Positions 1-9,109 of a DNA stretch of 64,000 bases are shown here, in pieces. Positions within the stretch are counted from its first letter, which is position 1. Every line of letters starts with the position of its first letter. Source of the DNA: Spartobacteria bacterium (lineage in GTDB: Bacteria > Verrucomicrobiota > Verrucomicrobiia > Chthoniobacterales > Chthoniobacteraceae). The stretch lies in assembly GCA_021324395.1 (NCBI GenBank), contig JAJPJG010000012.1, forward strand, positions 96,566 to 160,565, read 5' to 3'. Position numbers and translations under genes: made by a program. Below the pieces are notes generated by a model that searched no databases, was not told the DNA's origin, and saw nothing but the letters and a program-made list of their open reading frames with translations.

Positions 1-1
1 A

Positions 2-601
2 GTGCGAAGCGGAATCGATGGCAGCGATTTTACGTTAAACGCAAATGGCAAATCGGCACATGCGCGGCTCGCAGTGCCAGGCCGGCACATGATCCGCAAC
101 GCATTGCTCGCGGTTGCGGTCGGCACTATTTTCGGACTTTCGCTCGATGAATGCGCCGCAGGTCTCGCGAAAGTGCAGCTCACTAAAGGCCGGCTCGAAC
201 AGAAATTGATCCGCGGCGTTCGCGTGATCGACGACAGCTACAACGCGAATCCTGACTCGATGATCGCCGCGTTGCGCACGCTCGCGGAGATGCCCGGTCG
301 TCGCATTGCCGTGCTCGGACAAATGAACGAGCTGGGTGCGGAATCGGATCGCGGCCATCGCGAAGTCGGCGAAGCGGCAGCGTGCGAGAATATCGATTGC
401 GTGCTGACCGTCGGCGAGATCGCCGCAAGAATCGCGGACGCAGCTTCACAGCATGGCGTTAAACAAATATTAAAAGCCGCGTCCACGCAGGAAGCCGCCG
501 GGCAATTGCGTGCGATCGCGCGCGAGGGCGACACCATTTTGATCAAAGGCAGTCGCTCGGTGCGGATGGAAACCATCATCGAGGAGTTCGCGCGCGCATG
601 A
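2..601 (+). CDS. murF: UDP-N-acetylmuramoyl-tripeptide--D-alanyl-D-alanine ligase, C-terminal part (MurF)
   Basis: Adds D-Ala-D-Ala to the UDP-MurNAc tripeptide, the last cytoplasmic step of the muropeptide precursor. Only the C-terminal 199 residues are in the window; the reading frame is open at the left edge. Visible Mur-ligase marks are DDSYNANPDSM at about residue 77, RIAVLGQMNELG at about 100 and ILIKGSRSVRMETI near the end, which fit the central and C-terminal Mur ligase domains. Its stop TGA overlaps the ATG of mraY (ATGA, 598-601), so the two are probably translationally coupled. It is the first visible gene of a dcw cluster; murE and ftsI would be expected upstream. Confidence 0.95.
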   Translation: MRSGIDGSDFTLNANGKSAHARLAVPGRHMIRNALLAVAVGTIFGLSLDECAAGLAKVQLTKGRLEQKLIRGVRVIDDSYNANPDSMIAALRTLAEMPGRRIAVLGQMNELGAESDRGHREVGEAAACENIDCVLTVGEIAARIADAASQHGVKQILKAASTQEAAGQLRAIAREGDTILIKGSRSVRMETIIEEFARA

Positions 602-1698
602 TGTATTTTCTCTACAACCTGCGCGGTTCTTTTCCGGTGCTTAACGTTTTTCAATACATCACGTTTCGCGCGGTCGCGGCGGCGGTGACTTCGTTTTTGC
701 TTTGTTTGATTTTTGGAAATTGGGTGATCCGCAAATTGATCAGCCTGAAAATCGGCCAGCCGATTCGCACGAAAGAGGAAGTCCACAAACTCGCCGAATT
801 GCACGGCGGCAAGCGCGGCACGCCGACAATGGGCGGCGTGTTGCTGCTCGGTGCAGTGATCATTTCCACGCTGCTTTGGGCTCGACCACAAAACGATTCG
901 GTATGGCTCGCCCTTTTCTCAACCGCATATCTCGGCGCGCTCGGATTTATCGACGACTATCTCAAGGTCACGAAGAAAAAATCCGACGGCATCAGCGGGC
1001 GCATCAAACTCGTCGCGCAGTTCGGACTTGCGGCAATCGTGACCGCATTTTTCCTGCTGAATCCGGCGATCGAAGTGCAGGCGCGCGCTCTCTACGTGCC
1101 GTTTTACAAGGAGCCGCTGATCCACAATCTTGGCTGGGCGACATTTTTCTTTTTTGCGCTTGTCGTCGTCGGCAGTTCGAATGCCGTGAATCTTACCGAC
1201 GGCCTCGACGGACTCGCGACCGGCTGCACTGTCACGGTTGCGCTCACTTACGCCGTGCTCGCTTACATCGCCGGCAATGTGAAAATTTCCACCTACCTGC
1301 AGATTCCGTATTACCCGTTCACGGGCGAACTCGCGGTCATTTGCGCGGCGCTCGTCGGCGCGGGGCTCGGCTTTCTGTGGTTTAACTGCCATCCCGCAAA
1401 AGTTTTCATGGGGGACACCGGTTCGCTCGCGATCGGAGGCGTGCTCGGCGTGGTCGCGATCTGCTGCAAACAGGAGCTACTACTGCTCGTCGTCGGCGGC
1501 GTGTTCGTGATGGAAGCGTTGTCGGTGATTCTGCAGGTGATGAGTTTCAAAGTGACCGGCAAACGCATTTTTGCGATGTCGCCGATCCACCACCATTTCG
1601 AGCTGAAAGGGTGGAAGGAAAACACGGTGATCGTGCGGTTCTGGATCTTGTCGATCATGTTCGCGTTTCTCGGCCTGGCCACACTCAAACTTCGGTGA
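598..1698 (+). CDS. mraY: phospho-N-acetylmuramoyl-pentapeptide-transferase (MraY)
   Basis: Integral membrane enzyme that transfers phospho-MurNAc-pentapeptide to undecaprenyl phosphate, making lipid I. At 366 residues it has the usual family length. It shows about ten hydrophobic segments and the family motifs GTPTMGGVLLL, GFIDDYLKV, the Mg-binding stretch NAVNLTDGLDGLA, FMGDTGSLAIGG and MSPIHHHFELKGW. The ATG at 598 overlaps the murF stop; a second ATG follows directly at 601 and cannot be excluded as the start. Four bases separate it from murD. Confidence 0.97.
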   Translation: MMYFLYNLRGSFPVLNVFQYITFRAVAAAVTSFLLCLIFGNWVIRKLISLKIGQPIRTKEEVHKLAELHGGKRGTPTMGGVLLLGAVIISTLLWARPQNDSVWLALFSTAYLGALGFIDDYLKVTKKKSDGISGRIKLVAQFGLAAIVTAFFLLNPAIEVQARALYVPFYKEPLIHNLGWATFFFFALVVVGSSNAVNLTDGLDGLATGCTVTVALTYAVLAYIAGNVKISTYLQIPYYPFTGELAVICAALVGAGLGFLWFNCHPAKVFMGDTGSLAIGGVLGVVAICCKQELLLLVVGGVFVMEALSVILQVMSFKVTGKRIFAMSPIHHHFELKGWKENTVIVRFWILSIMFAFLGLATLKLR

Positions 1699-1702
1699 AC
1701 AC

Positions 1703-3022
1703 GTGCATTACAAAAACAAAAACATCGCAGTCCTTGGTGCGGGCGAAAGCGGCGAAGCTGCAGCCCGACTGCTTAGAGAGGAAGGCGCCATGGTGACATT
1801 GCTCGACAGCGCGGATCTGAAAAAGCTGCGCTCAAAAATCGAAAAAATCACGCCGCTCGGCATCGCGTTTCTCGCTGGCCCCGATGCGGAAAAAGACAAC
1901 ACTCGCTACGACCTTGGCGTATTGAGTCCGGGCATCGATCCGGCTGCGCCGCTCGTGCAGAATTTTTTGAGCAAGCGCATCGATATGATCGGCGAGCTCG
2001 AGTTGTCGTTCGAGTTGTGCGAGTGCCCGGTCGTCGCGATCACCGGCACAAACGGCAAAACGACTACGACCGAGCTCGTAGCACGCATGTTTAACGCATG
2101 CGGCGTGCACACACTCGCGTGCGGAAACATCGGGCCGGCCTTTGCAGCGACCGTGCGCAAAAGTCGCGACCTCGACGTGATGACGCTCGAGGTTTCGTCA
2201 TTCCAACTCGAGCAAATCCGCACGTTCCGCCCGAAAATCGCCGTATGGTTGAACCTCACGCCCGACCATCTCGATCGGTATTCGTCGATGGAAGAATATC
2301 GCAATGCGAAGCTGCGAATTTTTGAAAATCAGACGGAGGACGATTTCGCAGTCGTGAATTTGCGCGACAAGTTGCCGCCGTTGCGCGCAAAGAAAATCAC
2401 GTTCAGCGCTTACGCAAATGGCGGCGATTTTGAATATCGCGACGAAGCGATTTTTTACGATGGCGAGCCGGTGCTGAAAATGCCCGACGCGAAACTGCGT
2501 GGTCTACACAATGTCGAAAACCTGATGGCATCGCTCGGCGTCGGCGTCGCACACGGACTGAGTTTTGAAAAAATGGTTCCGCCATTGTGCAGCTACACAC
2601 CGTTGCCGCACCGTTGCGAGCTCGTGCGTGAAGTCGCGGGCGTCGAATACATCAACGACTCGAAAGCGACGAATCTCGACGCACTGGAAAAGGCTCTCGA
2701 TTCCGAGACTCGGCCCGTTGTGTTGATCGCGGGCGGCAAGGACAAAGGTTTCGAATTCGGCTCGATCACCGATCTCGTCGCTAGCAAATGCCGTCGCGCA
2801 ATTTTGATCGGCGAAATGTCGGACCGCATCGAGGCGCTTTGGAAAAGCCGCGTGCCTTGCGAAAAAGCGAGTTCGTTGCGCGATGCGGTGCTGCGCGCGC
2901 GGGCTGGTGCGCAACGCGGCGAAGTCGTCCTCTTTTCACCCGGCACGTCGTCATTCGACATGTTTAAAAACTACGCAGATCGCGGAAATCAGTTCCGCGA
3001 AATCGTCCAATCACTCACATGA
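1703..3022 (+). CDS. murD: UDP-N-acetylmuramoylalanine--D-glutamate ligase (MurD)
   Basis: Cytoplasmic ligase that adds D-glutamate to UDP-MurNAc-L-Ala. It has 439 residues from a GTG start chosen because it puts the N-terminal nucleotide-binding stretch NIAVLGAGESG at residue 7. The ATP loop ITGTNGKTTTTEL lies near residue 113, and LTPDHLDRY and YINDSKATN match the Mur ligase central and C-terminal motifs. The stop overlaps the next ATG (ATGA, 3019-3022), as at several other junctions in this cluster. Confidence 0.96.
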   Translation: MHYKNKNIAVLGAGESGEAAARLLREEGAMVTLLDSADLKKLRSKIEKITPLGIAFLAGPDAEKDNTRYDLGVLSPGIDPAAPLVQNFLSKRIDMIGELELSFELCECPVVAITGTNGKTTTTELVARMFNACGVHTLACGNIGPAFAATVRKSRDLDVMTLEVSSFQLEQIRTFRPKIAVWLNLTPDHLDRYSSMEEYRNAKLRIFENQTEDDFAVVNLRDKLPPLRAKKITFSAYANGGDFEYRDEAIFYDGEPVLKMPDAKLRGLHNVENLMASLGVGVAHGLSFEKMVPPLCSYTPLPHRCELVREVAGVEYINDSKATNLDALEKALDSETRPVVLIAGGKDKGFEFGSITDLVASKCRRAILIGEMSDRIEALWKSRVPCEKASSLRDAVLRARAGAQRGEVVLFSPGTSSFDMFKNYADRGNQFREIVQSLT

Positions 3023-3561
3023 AATTCCCGAAGCTGTTCCCAAAAAAGAAACTGCAGGCCGCGACTTCCGCGCGCCGCGCGCAACCCGAATACGTCGACG
3101 AACCCGACATCAAGCTTTCGAGCGCGGTGATTGTCGTGCTCGTTTTGCACCTCGTCGCCGTCGGCGGCATCTACATGTTTAACAGCATCAAAGCCCATCA
3201 GCCGGCCGATACCGATGCCGCTCCCGCGCCGCAAAAAATCGCCGCGAAGACCGACAACGACAATTCGGGTGAAGACACAAAACACGCGCCCGCCGTGTCC
3301 GCAAAGCAAGCTGTGAAACCGGTTGCGACCGAATCGCATAAACTGACGGAAAACAAAATCGCCAGCGCGACGCTAAAAGATTCCGGCGAAACTTACACGG
3401 TTGCGAAGGGCGATAACCCGGTAATCATCGCGAAAAAATTGCACGTGAATTACGACGAACTTTTGAAGCTGAACAAAATCGAAGACCCGAAAAAATTGCA
3501 GATCGGACAAAAGCTCCGCATTCCCGCGAAACACAAAACCGACGTGGCTTCCGCGCAGTAA
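3019..3561 (+). CDS. membrane-anchored LysM protein within the dcw cluster
   Basis: 180 residues. A basic N-terminus of about 30 residues precedes one membrane segment (about 34-54), then a low-complexity Ala/Lys/Thr linker and one C-terminal LysM domain (about 124-168, starting ETYTVAKGDN and ending QKLRIPAK). This is the layout of a bitopic protein with a periplasmic peptidoglycan-binding domain. LysM domains bind the glycan backbone. It starts inside the murD stop and ends nine bases before ftsW, so it should be co-expressed with division genes; a role in division or septal wall binding is inference. Classical dcw clusters such as that of E. coli have no gene here. Confidence 0.85.
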   Translation: MKFPKLFPKKKLQAATSARRAQPEYVDEPDIKLSSAVIVVLVLHLVAVGGIYMFNSIKAHQPADTDAAPAPQKIAAKTDNDNSGEDTKHAPAVSAKQAVKPVATESHKLTENKIASATLKDSGETYTVAKGDNPVIIAKKLHVNYDELLKLNKIEDPKKLQIGQKLRIPAKHKTDVASAQ

Positions 3562-3570
3562 TTTTTCTGA

Positions 3571-4713
3571 ATGCATCGCAAAAGCGTCTATTTCCTAGTG
3601 CTCGCAGTCGCAGCGATGCTGGTGCTCGGCATAGTGATGCTGTTTAGCACGAGCGCGTTTGCGCAGGACAGCCATGGCGATCCGGTTTATTTCGTCAAAC
3701 GCCAGGCGATGTGGCTCGTTATCGGAATCATCGCGTGCATCGTTGCCGCAGTGATGGATTACCATTTCTGGCAGCACAAATGGTGGATTTGGTTCGCGCT
3801 TTCCGTTGTGTTGCTCGCGTTATGTTTTGTGCCGCACATTGGAATGAAGATCAACGGCGCCCGACGCTGGGTGAATTTCCGCGTAATCACGTTTCAGCCG
3901 TCCGATTTTGCCAAAATCGCGGCAATCGCATTTCTGGCGTTCTGGTATTCGCGTTTCGAAAAAGAGGCTGGCACCTTTTTCAAAGGCTTCGTTTTTCCAA
4001 TGATGATCGTCGGCGTGCTGATGGCTGAAATTGCGCGCGAAATCGATATGGGCACGACGGCGCTGATCGGCGGGACAATGTTCGTCGTGATGTTCGTTGC
4101 TGGCAGCGGACTACGCTTTCTCGCGCCGCTGGCAACGTGCGGAATCATGGCGACGCTCTACATTGGAAGTCATTTGAAAGGCCGTTCCGAGCGCATGCTC
4201 GCGTTTTTGGATTTGGAAAAATACAAGGACAGCGCGGGTCTGCAGCAATGGCAGGCGCTCGTTGCGTTCGGCTCGGGCGGAGTCGACGGACTCGGCCTCG
4301 GCAATGGCCGCGAGAAACTCGGTTTTCTGCCGTTTGCGCACACCGATTTTATTTTTCCGATGATCGGTGAGGAGCTTGGGCTGCGTTTTACGTTGTTAGT
4401 AGTTCTTTGTTACGTCGTGATTATTCTCAGCGGCACGGTCATCTCGATCCATTCGCGCGATCGTTTCGGCATGCTGTTCGGCTTCGGCATCGTCGTGATG
4501 CTCGCGTTGCAAGCCGCGCTGAATATCGGCGTCACAACCTCGCTGCTGCCGAATAAAGGTCTGCCGTTGCCGTTCATTTCCTACGGCGGATCGAATCTCG
4601 TCTTTTGCCTGCTGGGCATCGGCATTTTGATCAATATCTATCGTCAGGGCGTCGCCGATCGCCCGAACAAATCGAGCGTGCGACTGCAGGCACGCGTCAC
4701 GCCGCGCATCTGA
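3571..4713 (+). CDS. ftsW: peptidoglycan polymerase of the SEDS family (FtsW)
   Basis: Septal SEDS glycosyltransferase that polymerises lipid II with its partner class B PBP. It has 380 residues with about ten membrane segments. Family motifs are visible: IVMLFSTSA in the first helix, NGARRWVNF with QPSDFAKIA, and PLPFISYGGSNLVF near the C-terminus. FtsW is preferred over RodA because of its place between murD and murG. Its stop TGA overlaps the murG ATG by one base (TGATG, 4711-4715). Confidence 0.95.
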   Translation: MHRKSVYFLVLAVAAMLVLGIVMLFSTSAFAQDSHGDPVYFVKRQAMWLVIGIIACIVAAVMDYHFWQHKWWIWFALSVVLLALCFVPHIGMKINGARRWVNFRVITFQPSDFAKIAAIAFLAFWYSRFEKEAGTFFKGFVFPMMIVGVLMAEIAREIDMGTTALIGGTMFVVMFVAGSGLRFLAPLATCGIMATLYIGSHLKGRSERMLAFLDLEKYKDSAGLQQWQALVAFGSGGVDGLGLGNGREKLGFLPFAHTDFIFPMIGEELGLRFTLLVVLCYVVIILSGTVISIHSRDRFGMLFGFGIVVMLALQAALNIGVTTSLLPNKGLPLPFISYGGSNLVFCLLGIGILINIYRQGVADRPNKSSVRLQARVTPRI

Positions 4714-5819
4714 TGAAAGTCGCTATTGCAGGCGGAGGCACTGGCGGACATTTGTTTCCCGCACTCGCGGTTGCGGAGGTGATGCTTGAGCGCGGACACG
4801 AGCCGCTGATTTTTATTTCGGAAAAAGATATCGACGCGCTTGCGACGCGAGATCGGACGGAGTTTCGTTTTGAAAAGTTGCCTGGCATTGGCATGCCGAA
4901 ATTGCTTTCGCCAGCGATCTTCGGATTCATCAAACGTTTTCGCGAAGGCGTCGGTGCGGTGCGCGCGATTTACAAAAAGTTCCAGCCCGACGCGGTGCTC
5001 GGCATGGGCGGGTTTACTTCGACCGCGCCGATTTACGCGGGCATGAGACGGAAGATCCCGACGTTCGTGCACGAGTCGAATGCGATTCCCGGAAAAGCGA
5101 ACAAACTCAACGCGCGCATGACTGACGCGGTGCTGCTCGGCTTTGAAGACTGCGCGAATTTTTTTCCGCGGAGTCGATGCGAGATTACCGGCACGCCGAT
5201 TCGGAAAAGTTTGATGCAGCGCGTGCCGAAGGCCGATGCAGTCGCGGCATTCGGTCTCGAAAACTCGCGCAAAACGCTCTTGGTTATGGGCGGCAGCCAG
5301 GGGGCGCACGGCATTAACGAATCGATTATCAAGTCGCTGCCGCTGCTGAAAAATCTGCCGCTGCAAATCATCCATCTCACCGGCGCGGAGGACGAGCAGC
5401 CGGCAATGGCGAACTACCGGCGCGAAAATGTCCCCGCGCATGTCGCGGCGTTCTGCCATCGCATGGAAGAAGCTTACAGCGCGGCCGATTTTGCAATTTC
5501 GCGCTCGGGCGCGGCGAGCTTGTCCGAGTTGTCGCACTTTGGTTTGCCGTCGCTGCTCATTCCCTTTCCGCATGCGGCGGAAAATCATCAGGCGCTCAAC
5601 GCGGAGATTTTCGAGCGCCAAAATGCCGCCGTCGTTATCGAGCAGTCGAAAATCACACCGGAATTTCTCGCCGAAAAAATCCGATGGATGCTCGATCAAC
5701 CCGCGCGTTTGCAAACCATGTCCGAGCGCGTCCGCCGTCTCGCGCCTGATGATGCAGCGGCGCGTGTTGTCGATGTGATCGAGCACGCGGTGAATGCTTG
5801 CGCGGGAGGAAAAAATTAA
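4713..5819 (+). CDS. murG: UDP-N-acetylglucosamine--lipid I transferase (MurG)
   Basis: Peripheral membrane GT28 enzyme that converts lipid I to lipid II. The ATG at 4713 is chosen because it gives MKVAIAGGGTGGHLFPAL, the canonical N-terminus; the frame is open further upstream inside ftsW, but that part has no MurG character. It encodes 368 residues. Other motifs are GMGGFTSTAP, HESNAIPGKANK, the donor-site GGSQGAHGIN and SRSGAASLSE, and IPFPHAAENHQ. The stop TAA is directly followed by the murCB ATG. Confidence 0.96.
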   Translation: MKVAIAGGGTGGHLFPALAVAEVMLERGHEPLIFISEKDIDALATRDRTEFRFEKLPGIGMPKLLSPAIFGFIKRFREGVGAVRAIYKKFQPDAVLGMGGFTSTAPIYAGMRRKIPTFVHESNAIPGKANKLNARMTDAVLLGFEDCANFFPRSRCEITGTPIRKSLMQRVPKADAVAAFGLENSRKTLLVMGGSQGAHGINESIIKSLPLLKNLPLQIIHLTGAEDEQPAMANYRRENVPAHVAAFCHRMEEAYSAADFAISRSGAASLSELSHFGLPSLLIPFPHAAENHQALNAEIFERQNAAVVIEQSKITPEFLAEKIRWMLDQPARLQTMSERVRRLAPDDAAARVVDVIEHAVNACAGGKN

Positions 5820-8195
5820 ATGCAAAGCGAGAGTTTCGTTTTGAATTTTCCGGCCTCTGATATTGTGTCGCATTCCGGGCTTCGCGCATCGGATTTTGCA
5901 ATCATGGACACAGGCCAAATCCTTACCGACATCATTTGCGCGGGCGAGTTGCGCATTCATCTCATCGGCGTCGCCGGCTCGGGAATGAGCGGCATCGCAG
6001 GTCTTCTGCTCGCGCTCGGGCATCGCGTCAGCGGTTCGGATAAAGTGACGACGGTCGAAATCGAACGGCTGCAAAAACTAGGCCTCGAATTTTTCTGCCC
6101 GCACACGGCGGAAGCAGTTGCTGACGCAGACCTCGTGATTTTTTCCTCCGCGATCAAGCCGGGTAACGTCGCCTACGACGAGGCGCAGCGACTCGGCAAA
6201 ATGATGGTGCGCCGCGCGGACGCCCTCGCGGCGGTGCTGAATTGCAAAAAAGGAATCGTCGTTGCCGGCATGCATGGAAAAACGACGACGTCATCGATGG
6301 CCGCGCACGTGCTGCGCGTCGGCGGAGTGCAGCCATCGCATTATGTCGGCGCGGAGATTCCGATTCTCGGCACAAACGCGCATTGGGACGAGGACGGCGA
6401 GTGGTTCGTAGCCGAAGGCGACGAGAGCGATGGCACAATCGCGCTGTATCATCCCGAGCACACGATTTTGCTGAACATCGAGGAGGAGCATCTCGATTTT
6501 TACGAAAATCTCGACGCAATCGAAGCGACATATCGGCAGTTGCTCGACCAAACGCGCGGCTCCGTTTTTTACTGCATCGACGATCCGCACGCGGCGCGTG
6601 TGTGCGGCGGACGCGAGCGCGCGATTTCATTCGGCGAAAATGCGGGCGCCGACTATCGATTCCAAGCCGTGCTTTCGCGCGCGTTTCGTTCGCAATTCAA
6701 AGTATTCCAGCGCGGAAAATGGCTCGGTGATTTCACGCTGAACGTGCCGGGCAAACACAATATTTCCAACGCAACCGGTGTCATCGCGCTCGCAACGGAA
6801 CTCGGCGTGAGCGTCGAAAAGATCGCCGAAGCATTCGAGTCGTTCCGCGGTGCGCGCCGGCGTTTTGAAGTGAAATATCGCAGCGACAATTTCATGGTCG
6901 TTGATGATTACGGACATCATCCGAGCGAAATTCGCGCGACGCTCGCGACCGCGCGTGCGGTAGGCAGCAAACGCGTGTTTGCGATGTTTCAACCGCATCG
7001 TTACACGCGCACACAGGCGCTCGCGCACGAGTTTGGCGCTGCGTTTGAAAATGTGGATCGCGTGTTTGTAGCGGACGTTTACGCGGCGAGTGAAAAACCG
7101 ATTCCCGGCGTGAGCGGGCAGACGATAGTCGATGCGATCGCGAAGACCGGTCACAGCGGCGCGATATTTGTCGCCAATCGCAAAAAAATTCCCGCTGCGC
7201 TCGGGCCGCTGTTGCAGCCGGGCGATTTGATTTTAAGCCTCGGCGCGGGCGATATTCATGAACAAGGCGCGCAGCTGGCGCACGATCTGGCGCGGCTCGA
7301 GGAATTGCAAAATGTGATGGGCGCAGGCGTCGCGCGGCTTTACGAGCCGCTCGCGAAGCACACAACATTGCGCGTCGGTGGTCCGGCGCAATTCTGGCTC
7401 GAACCGGAGACCGAATTGGGCTTCGCGCAGCTTGTTAAACATTGCGCGGTCAATGAAATTCCGGTTTTCGTGATTGGACGCGGTTCGAATTTGCTTGTGC
7501 GCGATGGTGGAATTCGCGGCGCTGTCGTGCATCTTGCGCGCGGTGATTTTAAAAAAATCGAAGTGAGCGGAAATCAAATCACCGCGGGCGTCGGCGTGAA
7601 ATTAAAGGAACTCGCTTACGCCGCGCGCGACGCGAGCATCGGCGGGTTCGAGTTTCTCGAAGGCATTCCCGGTAATGTCGGCGGCGGTTTGCGCATGAAT
7701 GCCGGCGCGATGGGCGGCGAGACTTTTGACAATGTGTTAAGCGTCTGTTTTGTCGATCAAAACGGCGAGTTTCACACAAAGACAAAAGCCGAACTCGAAG
7801 TGCACTATCGCAACGTGCCGACGCTGATTCGCAATTACGCCGTGTCGGCAACATTCGAAGGCCGCGAAAGCACGCGCGAAGAAATCGAGCGGCTGCTCGA
7901 GGAATCGATGCACAAACGCCGCACGTCGCAGCCGAAGGAATCGAGCGCCGGTTGCATTTTTAAAAATCCGAAGATCTGCGGTGCGGGCAAACTGATCGAC
8001 GAACTTGGCTTGAAAAACACGGACATCGGCGCGGCGCGTGTGTCGGAGATCCACGGAAATTTCATCGTCAACGACGGCGGAGCGACCGCGTCAGACGTGC
8101 TCGCGTTGATCGACAAAATAAAAGCCATCGCACGTGAGAAACGCGGCGTCGAACTCGAAACCGAAGTGCAAATTCTCGGGGAGGATTTGCTGTGA
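5820..8195 (+). CDS. murC/murB: bifunctional UDP-MurNAc--L-alanine ligase / UDP-MurNAc dehydrogenase (MurC-MurB fusion)
   Basis: 791 residues join two enzymes of precursor synthesis. The N-terminal half (about 40-495) is MurC, which adds L-Ala to UDP-MurNAc: nucleotide fold GVAGSGMSGIAGL, ATP loop AGMHGKTTTS (Lys154), and DDYGHHPSEI. The C-terminal half (about 500-785) is MurB, the FAD enzyme that reduces enolpyruvyl-UDP-GlcNAc: GRGSNLLVRDGG, GIPGNVGGGLRMNAGA, and the late SEIHGNFIVN stretch. At the place of the E. coli catalytic Ser229 there is a cysteine (Cys712, in SAGCIFKNP). The ATG at 5820 follows a GGGAGGA Shine-Dalgarno and touches the murG stop; an internal ATG at 5905 would also keep MurC whole. 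The frame is unbroken, so the fusion is real. Confidence 0.95.
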   Translation: MQSESFVLNFPASDIVSHSGLRASDFAIMDTGQILTDIICAGELRIHLIGVAGSGMSGIAGLLLALGHRVSGSDKVTTVEIERLQKLGLEFFCPHTAEAVADADLVIFSSAIKPGNVAYDEAQRLGKMMVRRADALAAVLNCKKGIVVAGMHGKTTTSSMAAHVLRVGGVQPSHYVGAEIPILGTNAHWDEDGEWFVAEGDESDGTIALYHPEHTILLNIEEEHLDFYENLDAIEATYRQLLDQTRGSVFYCIDDPHAARVCGGRERAISFGENAGADYRFQAVLSRAFRSQFKVFQRGKWLGDFTLNVPGKHNISNATGVIALATELGVSVEKIAEAFESFRGARRRFEVKYRSDNFMVVDDYGHHPSEIRATLATARAVGSKRVFAMFQPHRYTRTQALAHEFGAAFENVDRVFVADVYAASEKPIPGVSGQTIVDAIAKTGHSGAIFVANRKKIPAALGPLLQPGDLILSLGAGDIHEQGAQLAHDLARLEELQNVMGAGVARLYEPLAKHTTLRVGGPAQFWLEPETELGFAQLVKHCAVNEIPVFVIGRGSNLLVRDGGIRGAVVHLARGDFKKIEVSGNQITAGVGVKLKELAYAARDASIGGFEFLEGIPGNVGGGLRMNAGAMGGETFDNVLSVCFVDQNGEFHTKTKAELEVHYRNVPTLIRNYAVSATFEGRESTREEIERLLEESMHKRRTSQPKESSAGCIFKNPKICGAGKLIDELGLKNTDIGAARVSEIHGNFIVNDGGATASDVLALIDKIKAIAREKRGVELETEVQILGEDLL

Positions 8196-9109
8196 GCGTC
8201 GCGGGAAAACGCATTGCTGTTTTGAAAGGCGGCCCGGGCTCGGAGCGCGAAGTTTCTCTCGCATCAGCGGCCGGTGTCACAAAAGCGTTGCGTGCGCGCG
8301 GTGCGGATGTGACCGAAGTCGATGTGACGGGACGCGATTTCACGCTGCCGAAACAAGTGGACGTCGTGTTTAACATCATTCACGGCACGTTTGGCGAAGA
8401 TGGCGAGTTGCAGGCGATCCTCGACAAGTGCGGTGTCGTTTACACCGGCGAAGGCGCGGAAGGAAGCCGGCTCGCGTTCGACAAAATCGAAACGAAAAAA
8501 TGCTTTGTGAAAAGCGGCGTGCCCACTGCGGAATTTGAAGTCATCAAGGCTGGCGAGCGGCCGGCGATGGAAATTCCGTTTGTCGTCAAAGCGCCGCGAC
8601 AGGGATCGAGCGTCGGGGTCTCGATCGTTAAACAAGCCGGGCAACTCGAGCCTGCGCTATGCGACGTGGCGCAATATGATAACACACTACTGATCGAGAA
8701 ATTCATTCCCGGAAAAGAGCTGACTGTCGGCATTCTCGGCGATTTCGCGTTGCCAATTATTGAGATTTTACCGCAGCAAAACTTTTACGATTTCAAAAAC
8801 AAATATCCTTTCCTCGGCGGCGGCGGCGGCGCGAAGCATTTGTGCCCGGCGCCGCTCGACGAAACGACCACGAAACGCGTGCAGGAACTCGCGCTTGCCG
8901 CGCACCGCGCGCTCGGGCTTCAGGTTTATTCGCGGGTTGACTTTGTGCTGCGCGATGACAACACTCCGTTTGTCCTTGAAATCAACACGATCCCAGGCAT
9001 GACGGAGGCGAGCCTGCTGCCCGAAGCGGCGGCGGCGGCGGGCATCGGCTACGGCGAACTTTGCGAGCGGATTATCGAGCTTTCACTCATGAAAAGGAGG
9101 CGCGCGTGA
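8192..9109 (+). CDS. ddl: D-alanine--D-alanine ligase (Ddl)
   Basis: ATP-grasp enzyme that makes the D-Ala-D-Ala dipeptide used by MurF. It has 305 residues, the usual length for the DdlB type. Motifs are VLKGGPGSEREVSLASA at the N-terminus, FNIIHGTFGEDG, the ATP-grasp stretch VVKAPRQGSSVGV and the C-terminal EINTIPGMTEASLLP with the metal ligands. The GTG at 8192 overlaps the murCB stop (GTGA), and GGGGAGG about ten bases upstream supports it. Confidence 0.95.
   Translation: MSVAGKRIAVLKGGPGSEREVSLASAAGVTKALRARGADVTEVDVTGRDFTLPKQVDVVFNIIHGTFGEDGELQAILDKCGVVYTGEGAEGSRLAFDKIETKKCFVKSGVPTAEFEVIKAGERPAMEIPFVVKAPRQGSSVGVSIVKQAGQLEPALCDVAQYDNTLLIEKFIPGKELTVGILGDFALPIIEILPQQNFYDFKNKYPFLGGGGGAKHLCPAPLDETTTKRVQELALAAHRALGLQVYSRVDFVLRDDNTPFVLEINTIPGMTEASLLPEAAAAAGIGYGELCERIIELSLMKRRRA

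Noticed and set aside
4644..6074. 476-codon open frame on the minus strand opposite ftsW/murG/murCB
   Set aside because: It is antisense to well-supported genes and Arg/His-rich, with no domain pattern.
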